This document shows, one piece after another, positions 43,551-55,440 of a stretch of 64,000 nucleotides of DNA (the first letter of the stretch is position 1; every line of letters begins with the position of its first letter). Where the stretch lies: assembly GCA_029706075.1 (NCBI GenBank), contig JAINUG010000018.1, forward strand, positions 2,317,001-2,381,000, in the 5' to 3' direction. The DNA is from Aldrovandia affinis (taxonomy: Eukaryota; Chordata; Actinopteri; Notacanthiformes; Halosauridae). A program made the translations under genes and the position numbers. The notes under the pieces are model-generated. The model did no database searches, was not told where the DNA came from, and saw only the letters and a program-made list of their open reading frames with translations.

Positions 43551-44237
43551 ATGCCTCCCAAGGCTGAGTATATCGAACTTAAAAAGTCAATCGACACTCT
43601 GATCGAGGAAGTTGCTACTGTCAAGGAGCAGTAGAAAACTATCATGGCTCTTGTCGAGCACCTGGATCAGATGCGGGCGGATAATTTAGAGAAAGACAAG
43701 AAAATCGCAATTCTGGAGAACAGAGTTGCGGATCTGGAGCAGTACACAAGGATCAATGATGTGATCATCACTGGACTTAGCATCAAACCCCGGTCATACG
43801 CACAAGCTGTGACCCCAGAGAACGGGGGGGAGCCGGCGGAGTTGGATGTTACTTCCACGGAGCGACAGGTTGCGGCCTTCATGCAGTCCAAGGATATACA
43901 ACTGGACTGTAACAACATAGAGGCATGTCACCCTTTGCCCAAGAGAGGAACCAATGGCAAACCGAGCATAGTCCTGAGATTTGTAAACACAAAGCACAAG
44001 ATCGCATTGCTAAAACGCGGAAGAAAGCTCAAAGGAACAAACGTATACATGAACGACCATTTGACCAAACGCAATGCTGATATAGCCCGAAAAGCACGTG
44101 AACTAAGGAGAGAGAAGAAAATACAACAAACTTGGACTGCGAACTGTAAAGTATTCATCAAACTCAACGGTACTCCGGAGAACGCCAAAGTGTTGGTTAT
44201 TAGAAACATTGAGGAGCTGAACGAGTATGACGTTTGA
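43551..44237 (+). pseudogene. LINE ORF1 (RNA-binding type), one nonsense codon
   Basis: An ATG at 43551 opens MPPKAEYIELKKSIDTLIEE, a probable coiled coil that continues through LENRVADLEQYTRINDVIIT. An in-frame TAG at codon 28 (43632-43634) is the only break. Beyond it lies an RRM-like segment: AFMQSKDIQLDCNNIEACHP, KPSIVLRFVNTKHKIALLKR and NVYMNDHLTKRNADIARKAR. ORF1 proteins of this kind bind element RNA as chaperones. Length is about 228 residues. ORF2 begins 62 bases after its stop. Confidence 0.85.
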
Positions 44238-44298
44238 ACTGGACTGTAAGGTAAAAAACGACCAAACTCAACCATGACATACACTGACAATACGCAAC

Positions 44299-47200
44299 AT
44301 GCAACAGTTGATAAGTGAATATGACCATGTACAGTTGAAAGCATCTCAATACACTGAGCATCATCTACAAGATTTGGAACATGATATAGACCCGGACAAT
44401 AATTTCCTCCTCAATATCAATGAAAACTGCTGCTACTACACTATTGAACAGTACAACCAGAACATTATTACTAAGGGCAAATTATCAATTATCCATTTCA
44501 ATAGCAGAAGTCTGAATAGAAATTTCAAGGACATCAAGGACTATTTACACACCTTTTCACAACCATTTAACATCATTGCAGTATCTTAAACCTGGATTAA
44601 CAGTGAAAAAGAGACAGATTTGGAACTGGATGGTTATGCCCTTATTAATGTAAATAGACAAAACAAGGGGGGTGGAGGAGTGGCAATCTATGTGGATAAC
44701 ACCTTGAGATTCAAACTTATGGATGATATGATAACTGTGGTTGATCACCTACTTGAATGTCTAACAGTTGAAATTTGTATGGAAAAAAGAAATGTCATTA
44801 TTAGTTGTATACAGATCACCAGGTTCAAGCATTGAAAGTTTTACAGACAGGATAGAATGTATGTTTTCAAAGAAGAGTAACAAAGCTGTTTTCATTTGTG
44901 GAGATTTCAATATTGACTTGTTAAATCCCAGTAAACATAAAGCTATAGATGATTTCATTGACACAATGTACAGTATGAGCCTATTTCCCAAAATCACCAG
45001 ACCCAGCCGAATGACATCCCACTCGCCCACTCCAATCGACAACATATTCACTAATGATATTGAGAATAAGACTGTGAGTGGGATATTGATCAAAGATATC
45101 ACTGACCACCTGCCAGTTTTTCTGGTATTTAATGGAAATTACAGGACAAAAAGGCTAGATAAGACAACACAATACAGAAGAACGAGGTCAGAAGAATCCA
45201 TCAGTTCATTTAAACATGATTTACTGGCACAGAATTGGGATGTAATTTATGATGTTGATAGTGCTTACAATATATTCCTGAGAATGTTTAGGTCACTGTA
45301 TGACAAAAATTGTTCAATAAAAGAGTGGAACAGTAAAAGGAAATATATCAATTGTCCATGGATCACAAAGGGATTGCAAAATGCTTGCAAAAAGAAAAAC
45401 ACTCTTTACAGATAATTTATAAGATTGAAAACAAAAGAAGCAGAAAACAAATATAAAAAATATAAAAACAAGTTAACTCATATTATAAGGTCAAATAAGA
45501 AAGATTATTATAAGAAATTACTAGATGATAATAAAAACAACATTAAAGGAATATGGAATTTATTAAACAGTATCATAAGAAACAGTACCGCTTCAAACAA
45601 CTATCCAAAGTATTTCATTGATGATGGCAAAGAAAATTATGATATAGAAGATGTGGCTAATGGCTTCAATAAATTCTCTGTAAATGTTGGACCCGATCTT
45701 GCAGAAAAAATCCCAGATCCAGGGACAACTGGTAAAAATATGGAGGGATTGTTGGAGAGAAATCCCAACTCTATGTTTTTAAATGCAGTGGATGAAGAAG
45801 CATTTTAGATATTGTAAATAAGTGTAAGAACAAAATGTCCCCCTATTTCAATGACATTGATATGGCACTGGTGAAAAAGGTCATTACGGGGATATCAAAA
45901 CCATTAACATATATCTGTAATTTATCATTTCAAACTGGTTCATTTCCAAATGAAATGAAAATAGCTAAAGTTATACCTCTGTTTAAAACTGGGAGCAAAA
46001 ACCACTTCACAAACTATAGGCCCGTCTCTTTACTTCCACAATTCTCTAAAATATTAGAAAAACTCTTCAATAATAGGTTAGAAGCATTTATAGAAAAGCA
46101 TAAATTACTATCTGATTGTCAATATGGATTTAGATCAAACAGATCTGCATCACTGGCAATAATTGAAACAATAGAGGAAATCACAAATGCCATGGACAAC
46201 AAACAATATGCAATGGGAATAATTATTGATCTAAAAAAAGCATTTGACACAATTAACCATGATATATTAATCAATAAAATGGAAAGGTATGGCATCAGGG
46301 GAGTTGTGCTAGACTGGCTTAAAAGTTATTTAAATAAGAGACAACAGTTTGTGAAGCTGGGGGATTGCTGTTCATCATATTTGGACATTGCTTCTGGTGT
46401 CCCCCAGGGGTCAGTGTTGGGGCCAAAATTGTTCATCCTGTATATCAATGACATATGTAAAGTGTCTAGGTTATTTAAATTAGTGTTGTTTGCTGATGAC
46501 ACAAATATTTTTTGTTCAGGGGATGATTTAAATCAATTGCAGGAGGTCATTATGAAAGAAATGACTAAACTAAAAACTTGGTTCGACTATAATAAATTGT
46601 CATTAAACCTGACTAAGACAAAAGTAATGCTGTTTGGAAATCGTACAAGTGAAATACGGGTGCAGATACAAATAGATGGGGTGGATATTGAAAGAGTTTT
46701 GAAAAATAAAATTTCTTGGAGTTACGATTGACTTAAAAATCAATTGGAAATCACATATAAAGCATGTACAAACTAAGTTGTCAAGAAGCATTTCAGTAAT
46801 AAACAAAGCAAAGCAGGTTCTGGATCACAAATCACTCCATATTCTCTACTGTTCACTAGTTTTACCATATTTAACCTACTGCGTGGAAGTCTGGGGGAAT
46901 AATTACAAAAGCTCACTAAACTCAATAACTACAGTATACTTCAGAAAAGAGCCGTACGCATCATCAACAAGGTTGGATATCTGGACCATACTCATTCACT
47001 ATTCTTACAGTCAAAAATATTGAAATGTATTGATATTGTACTGTATCAAACTGCACAAATAATGTATAAAGCCACAATTAATAAACTCCCAGGAAGCATT
47101 CAAAAAAATTTCAGCACATGAGAGGGGGGTTACAATTTAAGGGGACATTTTCATTTCAAAAGGCTCAGTTATAGAACGACCATTACAAGTTTTTGTATTT

Positions 47201-47328
47201 CAATTTGTGGAGTGAAACTATGGAACGGTTTGAATGTGGAGTTAAAACAATGTCCAAACATAAACCAGTTTAAAAAGAAGTATAGACACATGGTTTTCCA
47301 GAGGTACAAAGATGAAGAAGGGGTTTGA
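44299..47328 (+). pseudogene. LINE ORF2: endonuclease and reverse transcriptase, broken
   Basis: Endonuclease motifs: LSIIHFNSRSLNRNF, IIAVS-stop-TWI where the family has SETWI (TAA at 44587-44589), GGGGVAIYV, VYRSPGSS, FICGDFNIDLL and ITDHLPVFL. RT motifs: YRPVSLLPQFSKILEKLFNN, LSDCQYGFRSNRSASLAIIE, GIIIDLKKAFDTINHDILI (first Asp), SGVPQGSVLGPKLFILYIND and VLFADDTNIFCSG (FADD box). Frame changes occur near 44800, 45800 and 46720, with a stop at 45413-45415. The C-terminal region, with SISVINKAKQVLDHKSL and LVLPYLTYCVEVWGN, is readable to about 47328. Both catalytic centres are intact. Confidence 0.88.
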
Positions 47329-47756
47329 TATTGGGTTGTTTACAAGAGTTGCAGAAGATTGTGGGGCTGCCCGTTGGGGTAGTGGTGCTGCTGTTGTGGC
47401 ATGATGCCATTTCTAAGATCACTTGTGGTAATGGTGTGGCTGTGTATGTGTGTAGGGTGTATATGTATGTATATATTTAGAATGTATGTATTATATACAA
47501 TTTCATTAAGTTTGACCATATAGGGAACAGGTAGTTCTAATTGAGTAATTTATGATTTAATGAAAAGGGGTGGGATTAAATAAGTGTATACTTCTTCTCA
47601 CTCCTTTTCAAATATGTTAAAAAAATGTTTGTTCATTGTGTTTTTCTTTTTTTTCTCCATTGTTTTCGTTTAATTATAATGGCTGTTAAGGCTACAGGAC
47701 TGTATTGGTTTTGTTTTGCATATTTGAAATAAAATTCTATCTATCTATCTATCTAA

Positions 47757-48702
47757 AGGAATAAACTGAAAACAATATAGGGATGCAAGTGTCTGAACTG
47801 GTCCAAGTTCCTGCTTCCTATTTTGTCATTTTTTTTAGATGTTAGTTCAACGTCAAGTTATAAAAATGCAACTTGCCAGTATCGTTTAATCTGATTGGAT
47901 GGCTTACATTTGTTTTTTTGTGCCAATGGTGTCATGCAATGCCATTATGTATGTATGGTCCTGTTATTGGTTTGATGTAATTATGTAATTTACATATAAA
48001 TGCAATAAATAAATGCAATGTTCCTGTTGCAGTGCCATTACGCAATTATTCTACCATCCTATTAATTTGCTATAATCATATTCCTTTCAGTGTTAATACA
48101 TTTTATGTTGTTTTCTTTTGGATGAGTAAAATTGACCATCGTATTTTCTTGTTTGTTTTTTGGCAACAAAGATTATACCATTTAATGTTAATGATCTTGA
48201 TTATTTTTCTATTTGCTGCATTGTGCAAAGCACTCTGTAGTTACTGAACATTGTAGGAAGCCTCTGCAGGAAGCCTCCTAGTTATTTTTCACAATAGGCT
48301 CTACGCAGACTTCACAGTTGAGTGACAAGATATTTTTTAAGTGTTATAGTTATGTTATCTGCGAAGCATGCTTGCCTGTTGTGGCTTTCTTCCGTACTCC
48401 CGTAGTGTGTAATTTCACAGTGCTTTGCAATACACATCACTGCATTATGTATATGAAACTTAATTGGCTTCCTTTATCACACGGATGAACACTTCACCCA
48501 CTGTCACTGACAGACAAAAGAAAGTGTATCATGCTAATTCTCCCGTGAATTCAACCTTTTGTTACATAGCTCAATTCATTCCAGAAAATGAACCCAGGCA
48601 AGGAGAGCTGTGAGTCTGTCCATTCACTCTCTTTCTGCAAAAATGCATATTTCACCAGGGAAGGTTCAAGTTTAATATTTGCATGGGGAACCTTTAATTA
48701 CA
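47757..48702. other. unassigned DNA
   Basis: No gene or element recognised. AT-rich with only short frames. Confidence 0.35.
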
Positions 48703-49640
48703 TTGACTATAAAAAGTATTTTCCCCATTGGCATTTTTCACATTTTATTTTCTTACTTTATGGAATCAAGTTGGATATGATTGGGATTTCTTTCCACTGA
48801 TTAACACAAAATACTCTATATAATGTGATAATATAAAAACAACTGAAGCTTTTTCTAAACAAATTACAAATGACCAAAACAGGCAATAATTGATTCTAAA
48901 AGTATTCACCCCTTTTGCTAAGCCACAACTAAATAAAATCTGGTGCAGTCAATTGTCTTCAGAGATCACATCATTATTTGATTGGAGTCTATCTGTGTAC
49001 GATTAATGTGATTCAAATGATTGTACATTAAATACACCTGTTTGCGAAAGGTCCCACAGCTTGTTAGTGCATTTCCAAACAAGAGCTTTATAATGAAGGC
49101 CAAAGAACATTCAAAGCAAATCCTAGAACAGGCCGTTCTCCAAAATTGAGCATCCATTCGAGAAGGGCATGTATTAGGGAGGCCACCAAGAGGTCTATGG
49201 CAACTCTGACGGAGTTACAGTGTTCCATGGCAGAGATGGGAGAAACTGTCCATGGGACAACAATAGCTCACAAATCTGTGCTTTATGGGAGGGTGGCAAA
49301 GAGAAAACCATTGTTGAAAAAAACACATTAAATCTCACATAGAGTTTGTCAGGTCTGTGGGAGACTCTCAAACTAAGTGGAGGTTTGGTGGTCTGATGAG
49401 AGCAAGATTGAACTTTTTGGCCTAAATGTTAGGCACTATGTTTGGTGCAAGCCTAATCCATCATCCCAAGAATACTATCCCTAGCATGAAACATGGTGGT
49501 GGGAGCCTAATGCTATGGAGATTCTTCTCTGCTTCAGGGAGTAGAAAATGTATCAAAATGGATGGAGAAAGATATAGACAAATCTTGCAGGTAAACCTGC
49601 TGCAGTCTGCAAGATACCTGGGACTTGCAAAATTTGCAAC
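48703..49640 (+). mobile_element. Tc1-like element remnant, right end lost
   Basis: The left end TTGACTATAAAAAGTATTTT resembles Tc1 termini of the TATAAAAAGTATTCACCCC type, and AAAAGTATTCACCCCTTTTG recurs about 190 bp inside (48898), an IR/DR-like layout. Transposase pieces on the plus strand: NWSIHSRRACIREATKRSMA region, ELFGLN after VWWSDESKI (first catalytic Asp, near 49385), HYVWCKPNPS and a diverged KHGGGSLMLW. Frames shift several times. The sequence breaks off after LQSAR near 49620, before the last catalytic acid, and no right terminal repeat follows. Confidence 0.8.
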
Positions 49641-50535
49641 ATTTTTTTACTGTGTTTTACTTTTTTATTAAAATCATAATTTACCGGATGCACACATCTG
49701 TTGACTTTGAATGGTGAGGTTGCAAAACTAAGCATTTACTTTGAAAATGCTAGCAAACTTTGGCATCCCCATCCAACATTCTAAATAAAAAAAACATAGC
49801 TAGAACACTGTCAAAAGGAGTTATCGCTAAGCAACTACTGTGGCGAAGGGGACAGACAGACAATTTATAGAATTAGCTGCGCTACTATACTCTCCAGTAG
49901 TTTGTATGAAACCACACATATAACAAATGACAAAATGTCATCATTGAATTAAAAAAGTAATGCCGGTGCTAGCTGACCAGGTTATGCTGCTCTTGGATGT
50001 GTCTTGAATTGATCAAAGGTAATAGTTTTCTAGCTACTACCTACCTCGGTTGGGCATTAACATGCATAATGTTACCTTCTGAATGCTAGCTAGCTGATTG
50101 TTTGTTCTACTTACATTGCTGGGTAGCTACTGTATCAGTCGTTTCTAATAGCTAGCTAATGTCGGGCATTTCCATATATATGTATGTACTTGGCTAGCTA
50201 GGTAGGTAGCTATTGATTGTATAGCTGAAACAGTCTTCTTTGCTCGCTATAGCTAAGTTACACTAGAGCAAAATGTAGCAACCACTAGACGGGGATCATA
50301 TCTTGCTGATTGGAAAACTAGCTATCCAGCTAGCTACCTATACAAGCCAGGGGTTGCATCTATGTCAAGTATTGTATGCACCGTCAGCTGGCAATTGTTA
50401 CAGGTCCATAGCTAGCCAATGTAACACCCTGCTATGGCCTATCAGCAAACTGTCCACAATTCTCTCAGCTCAACCTACCATGGTCATTAAACACAAACAA
50501 AAAGCATTTGTTTATGTGTTTTTCTTTCATTGTAA

Positions 50536-51020
50536 TTGTAATCGCCACTGGACTGGTTGCTTGGTTTTCCAACCTGTTCTCCAATAGAATAATTCATACT
50601 CTTCAGAGGGATAATAGTGGATTGCTGTTAGGAAAATATATAGGTATGTATTTAATTCTGCCAATGATTGGATTACATACATATTGGAGGTGACAAGTCC
50701 ATTGATCTGTATAATAATGAGTAATCAAATATTGTAATGGCCACAGGACTGGTTGTTTGGTTTTCCAACCAGTTCTCTCCAATAGTATAATTCATAGACT
50801 TCAGAGAGGTAATAGTGGATTGCTATTAGAAGAATATATAGGTATGTATTGGATTCTGTATTCTAAATTGGATCACATAGATATTTGATATATTAGCTAT
50901 ATAACTGCTTGAATTATAATATAACATTTCAAAGTAAATAAACACTTTCACAATATGTCTACATCATCATTATTATTTGACATAGAGGTGACAAATCTAT
51001 TGATCTGTATAATATTGAAC
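50536..51020. repeat. diverged 196-bp tandem duplication
   Basis: TTGTAATCGCCACTGGACTG (50536) and TTGTAATGGCCACAGGACTG (50732) start two copies that both contain GGTTTTCCAACC, ATAGTGGATTGCT and ATATATAGGTATGTATT. The unit end, GAGGTGACAA..ATTGATCTGTATAAT, occurs near 50688 and again near 50986. The second copy therefore carries about 100 extra bases before its end. Only two copies exist. Confidence 0.85.
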
Positions 51021-51689
51021 TGGTGCTTTGATAAATAACAGGATCATGTTTGTGAAATAAGTGGTACTCGTGAATTCTAAAAGGAAATAACTGAAGATGG
51101 CCCTACCACATAAACTACAGCAAGACCAAAAGCTCAGTTGATGAAGTTTGGTGGTCTGGTAAGAATGGATGTGTAGTTTAAAATTAACTTCAGAAGTTGT
51201 ATAGGCTATAGTCATGGAAAGGAATAATGTAATCACCTTTACATAACCATGTATGCATGAAGAAAGACAGCATGCTCTAATAGTATGAATTAGGCTGTTT
51301 GAGAGAAGGTTTGATTCCTAAGCAATCTGCCCATGCCCAGTGATGTGTATCCTACATGTTGTTTGAAGTACATTAGACCAACATAATTACAGTACTGTAG
51401 CAGATGTCAAAGCTGTGTGCAGGAAAACCTTGTTTGTGCATACGTGAAATGAAAGGTTTTGATGCTCAATTGAGTTTCCTGTATTTTTCGTCTTTTGATC
51501 AAAACATTTAACTTCTCAATTAAAATGTTTAAAAGTTTTTGGGATTAGTTTAGCTGGATTCTCATTCTAGGTGGAATGATAATATTATCTATTCTCGTGA
51601 CATACACAAATAATGAGATTATTGAAATCTCTGAAGCTCTATGGTATTCAGTAGCTAATGCATTTGAGCTGCCTGCTTTTGAATCATGT

Positions 51690-51721
51690 GTGTGTGTGTG
51701 TGTGTGTGTGTGGGGGGGGGG
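51690..51721. repeat. (GT)n(G)n microsatellite
   Basis: A GT run followed by an uninterrupted G run, the same composite form as at 32777-32803. Confidence 0.9.
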
Positions 51722-52776
51722 TATACATACAAATGTGTTTAAAATTTGTGTTTTGAATTTTAGTTGGAAAACTACTATAACTCTTGAGCACTCTTAAGTG
51801 TCCTGTAAAGCAATGGCCTGGAACCTTAACTTTGACTTTCAAATAAATGCAAGTTTTGACTTCACACAGTTTGGTGAGTTAATTTTGGTGATTTCTAACT
51901 CTCCGAATTGTGTTTGTGAAGTCAAAATAATAATGTATTACTTTTCATTTTTAATCAAAATGAAGACCAAATGTTGATTTAATCCAAGCTAATACAACAA
52001 CCAAAACCCCCTTATAGGTTTTAGTTCAAAAGCTATTTATAGAGATATTTGCATTTAGTACAACTGATTTCTTGGTTATGTTGTAATACTGTTTAACACA
52101 TAAACAGTATATATATGTGTAGATTTGTGACGTTAGGCCTGTTTTGTTCATATGTTAATTTCCTTGTGTGACTGATTATACCATTCAACAAAGTGGTTGT
52201 GTGTGAGGCCGTGGCAGTATTCAGAGGGTAGTATCAATTGCAGAATTGTCAACACATTTGATTATATGTCTACCTTAATACAGACATCATTTGTATAAAA
52301 TAAGTGAGGAAGGGACAGCAGAACACAAGTTTGAAGGAGCACAGTGGATGTGGCTTGTGCCTATCATATATATTTGTCAATCTTGTACCTGTTGTGATTT
52401 ATTCATTCAAGCTTTTAAAATCCATATTACCAAGCTGCCATACAGTTCCAACTGGTTATGAGCCTTTGTTCTAATGTGAGCTCATATCTGCAAGATGCTA
52501 CCATTTTATCATTCCATTTTTTTGTGATAAATACGTGTTACACACATTACTCGAACACTTTTAATAAATCCCATCCCACCACCCCTACCCACCTAGCAAT
52601 CGGATTCCTATGCAGATACAGTATATTTTAACAAATAATATCATCATAGAAAGGAGAAGCAATGTTTAAAAGAAGATAAATCAATAAGGTGGAAAATAAC
52701 ACTGCTCTAGTGGCACACAGTATGAATTGGGGTGTGATCTTGAAATCAAGGCTCCATACCAAGCAGCATTTGGGAT

Positions 52777-52862
52777 ATTACATTACATTATAAGCATTTA
52801 GCAGACGCTCTTATCCAGAGCGACTTACAAGATGTGCATTAATACAAGGCGAGAACAATCAA
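52777..52862 (-). mobile_element. L2-type LINE or SINE 3' tail
   Basis: ATTACATTACATTA, then the inverse of the UnaL2-type stem-loop (CGCTCT-TATCC-AGAGCG at 52806-52822) and GACTTACA. Only the last roughly 85 bp of an L2 or an L2-dependent SINE is present. It ends next to a 19-bp inverted repeat (52867-52885). Confidence 0.8.
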
Positions 52863-52866
52863 CAAT

Positions 52867-52885
52867 CAACCAATGTCATTGGTTG
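52867..52885. repeat. short perfect inverted repeat with CCAAT motifs
   Basis: CAACCAATG and CATTGGTTG flank a single T, giving a 9-bp perfect stem. It contains two facing CCAAT boxes and sits exactly between the L2 tail and the L1 remnant. Confidence 0.7.
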
Positions 52886-55020
52886 TATTCATCCACATTT
52901 CTATAGTATTTATCAGTGCAGAGATGATTTCAATCACTTTCCCCCAGAAAGTAAGAATATCTGGGCATTCCCATAAAACATGCTGCAGGGTTCCTAAGAC
53001 CCCTAGAGGGCATAGTGTAAATAAAGGGCTTGGGGCAGTGCCTATGCTGTAATGCTTGTGAGGAGTTAGGTCAATTCTGTGGCAGATCTTCAGATGGAAT
53101 TAGTTGGTAGCTAGGATTTTTGGATGCATTCAAAATAATGTCCCACACTACTGTCCAAACAATTGGTCTGCCAGTCTGTTTTAAGTCTCTCTCCCAAAGA
53201 GATGTTAAAGCAAGGGTTTTTGTGCATCTTGGAGTAAATGATTGTAAATTTGGGAGCTGTGCTCCCCAGGGGACTGCTTAAGCTTGCATAGCCGAGCAAA
53301 GTCTGAGACAAGAAGAAAGACGAACCTGGTATATCATAAAGTTAGGAGGGCTCCTGAAAACTGAGAAGGCCACTATCACTGGATATATCTTTAAAACTAT
53401 AAATACCTGTAGAGGACCAGGATGATGAGGTAAATGGTTGTTTGCCTGCTAAGAACGATTTATTGTGCCAAATTGGGGAGTTTGAGTGCCACTTTATATT
53501 GAGCTTCTTGCGTTTCTCTGCAGCTCTCCATGTCATCACTGACTACGCTATAATGGGACCAAGTGCACATTTCTTTGGAGTATGACCTGCAAATAATAGA
53601 TCCTGTAACCTAACTGGGTGCACTATTGATTCTTCAATCGCTCTCCATGCTATATTATGCTGTGTATTTAGCCAGATTCTCAGAAAATGCAACTGAAAAG
53701 CTAGATGGTGGAGTGTAAAGTTCGGAGCAGTCAATCCTCCCGAGGATTTTGTTCTTTGCAGAGTACTAAATTTGATCTGAGGTCACTTTTTCCCCCATAT
53801 AAACTTCTTCACAGCTGCATCTAACTTGGACCAATATCCTATTGGAGGGGACAGAGGTAGTATGGAGCTGATAAAATTGAATCGGGGAAGGACGTCCATT
53901 TTGATTGTGGAGATGCGGGCATACAAGGAGGTTGGCATAACGGACCATCTCTCAATGTCTTTTTTGCACATCCTGTAAGTAGTAAATAGTCCCTATGAGA
54001 AGTCGTATGGATAGAAGTGTAAATGTTTATGCCTAAATAAGTTATAGTTTTCTTTATGGGTATAAATATTGATAGATTTTTTCTCATGGCTGCATTGAGC
54101 GGGAGTAGAGCGGATTTAGACCAGTTAATTTTGTACCCGGACCACAAGCCAAAATCTGTAAAAAGTTGTGGCAGCCTTGCCTGGTGCCTCGTTTTATAGT
54201 GAATGGTTCAGAAAGATTAGTACCTGTGGATATTGACATACATGGTTCGGATCATGTTTATAAATTTAGCCCCAAAGCCTAGGCACTCCATCACCAACAA
54301 CAGAAAATCCCACTCCAGACGATCAAATACCTTTCTAAGGAGAGAACCACACATTGAATGTCAAGATCTGGAGCTTCAGCATTAACGTGGAATAGCCATT
54401 GTACATTGTCTGCTGCAAGTCTGCCCTTCAAAAAACCCAGTTTGATCAGGATGTATAAGTTGGTCGACAGTCTTTTTGAGATGCAAAACGAGAACCTTAG
54501 CATACAATCTACATTGACCAGAGATATGGGCCTGAAATTTGCACAGTCTGTGTGGTCTTTCTCTTTTTTAGTAGTAAGTAGTTCAGGTGAGATTCCATAT
54601 AGACCTGGTGCTTTCCCTTTCTTAATTTTCAGAAGAGCAGATTTTAACTCAGTGAGTGTATAGTCCAATAGTGCTAGGAGCATTGTAGCTACTGAAGGTT
54701 TTGTCATAATGGTTAGGTGCATAAATTGAAATAAGAGCTATTTTCATCCCATTCAGCAAATCTGCCATGTTCGTCTTTCCCCTCTTGTTCTACTGCTATT
54801 GGTAGGCTGCATTTATGTATGATTATAACCCCTTTAGGTTTGGAGGTAAAACACGAAGCAGCCGCCAATTTGTAATGTCTATTTTGAAGCCTATATACAA
54901 CGCATCATTTCAGGTGTGTCTCTTGCAATAAGGCAATGTCCACTTTATTCCTATGTAGTAAATCTAGACATTTAACCCGCTTACTCTGTTGATTTAGCCC
55001 TGTAAGGTTCCATGAAATTA
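52886..55020 (-). mobile_element. decayed L1 LINE (copy B)
   Basis: Minus-strand pieces in L1 order. Endonuclease: VISWNLTGLNQQSKRVKCLD, KVDIALLQETHLK, RLQNRHYKLAAASCFTSKPK (55020-54800). RT: LKSALLKIKKGKAPGLYGIS, CANFRPISLVNVD, GFLKGRLAADNVQWLFHVNA (54660-54400), then YKINWSKSALLPLN (54140-54100). C-terminal region to about 52890: RTLRIWLNTQHNIAWRAIE-type text, LHIWHNKSFLAGKQPF-like text and ECPDILTFWGKV. The part that should carry the YADD box is deleted near 54180, and most of the endonuclease is gone. Confidence 0.85.
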
Positions 55021-55440
55021 CTGATATGTCACTCAGGGCGGGTATGTATGGTCATCCTCTCCCTCTCTGGCCACGACCCAATCTGTTCTGGCGATGGCTG
55101 GGCGCCCTTTCCTGTCTGGCCACACGCACCGTTCCGGCTCTGGACTTCGACGCCAACAGGACAGAGGGAGAGTGACAGTGCTTCTGAGGACCAGCGATTT
55201 CGCTGTATTACATGCACGCACACATTTAGCGCTGCTGGGCACTTCCCTGTCTGGGTGGAGTGGAGCTCCGATGTTCACCAATTCTCCACCCACGTGATTT
55301 CAGCCCGTCATCACGACTCACTTGCTGTTGTTTCCTTCCAGGGTTCGCACTGCCGCTCTTCCTCATCGCCTGGCCAGACTCAGGTACGATGTCGTCGTTG
55401 TTGGTACACTCTCGTAGTTGGAAAAAAAACTCATAACAAC
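55021..55440. other. GC-rich segment upstream of the L1
   Basis: Clearly richer in G, C and CpG than its surroundings. It abuts the first recognisable L1 endonuclease codons, so it may be the ORF1/ORF2 junction or 5' region of that L1. A 143-codon plus-strand frame (55012-55443) and minus-strand frames of similar size overlap with no domain, which argues for composition rather than coding. Confidence 0.3.

Larger units (their letters stand above)
43310..47756 (+). mobile_element. nearly full-length jockey/I-superfamily LINE
   Basis: A roughly 4.4-kb unit with a 5' untranslated region (about 43310-43550), ORF1 (43551-44237), ORF2 with endonuclease and reverse transcriptase (44299 to about 47328), a 3' untranslated region with TTGAAATAAAATTC, and a CTAT tandem tail (about 47731-47756). 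Damage is light: one nonsense codon in ORF1, and two nonsense codons and at least three frameshifts in ORF2. I recognise the protein type from many fish genomes but do not assign a named family. Confidence 0.88.
49641..52776. other. unassigned DNA with a tandem duplication
   Basis: No gene recognised. The region is notable for many GCTAGC-type motifs (49975-50420), a diverged tandem duplication (50536-51020) and a composite GT/G microsatellite (51690-51721). Confidence 0.4.
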
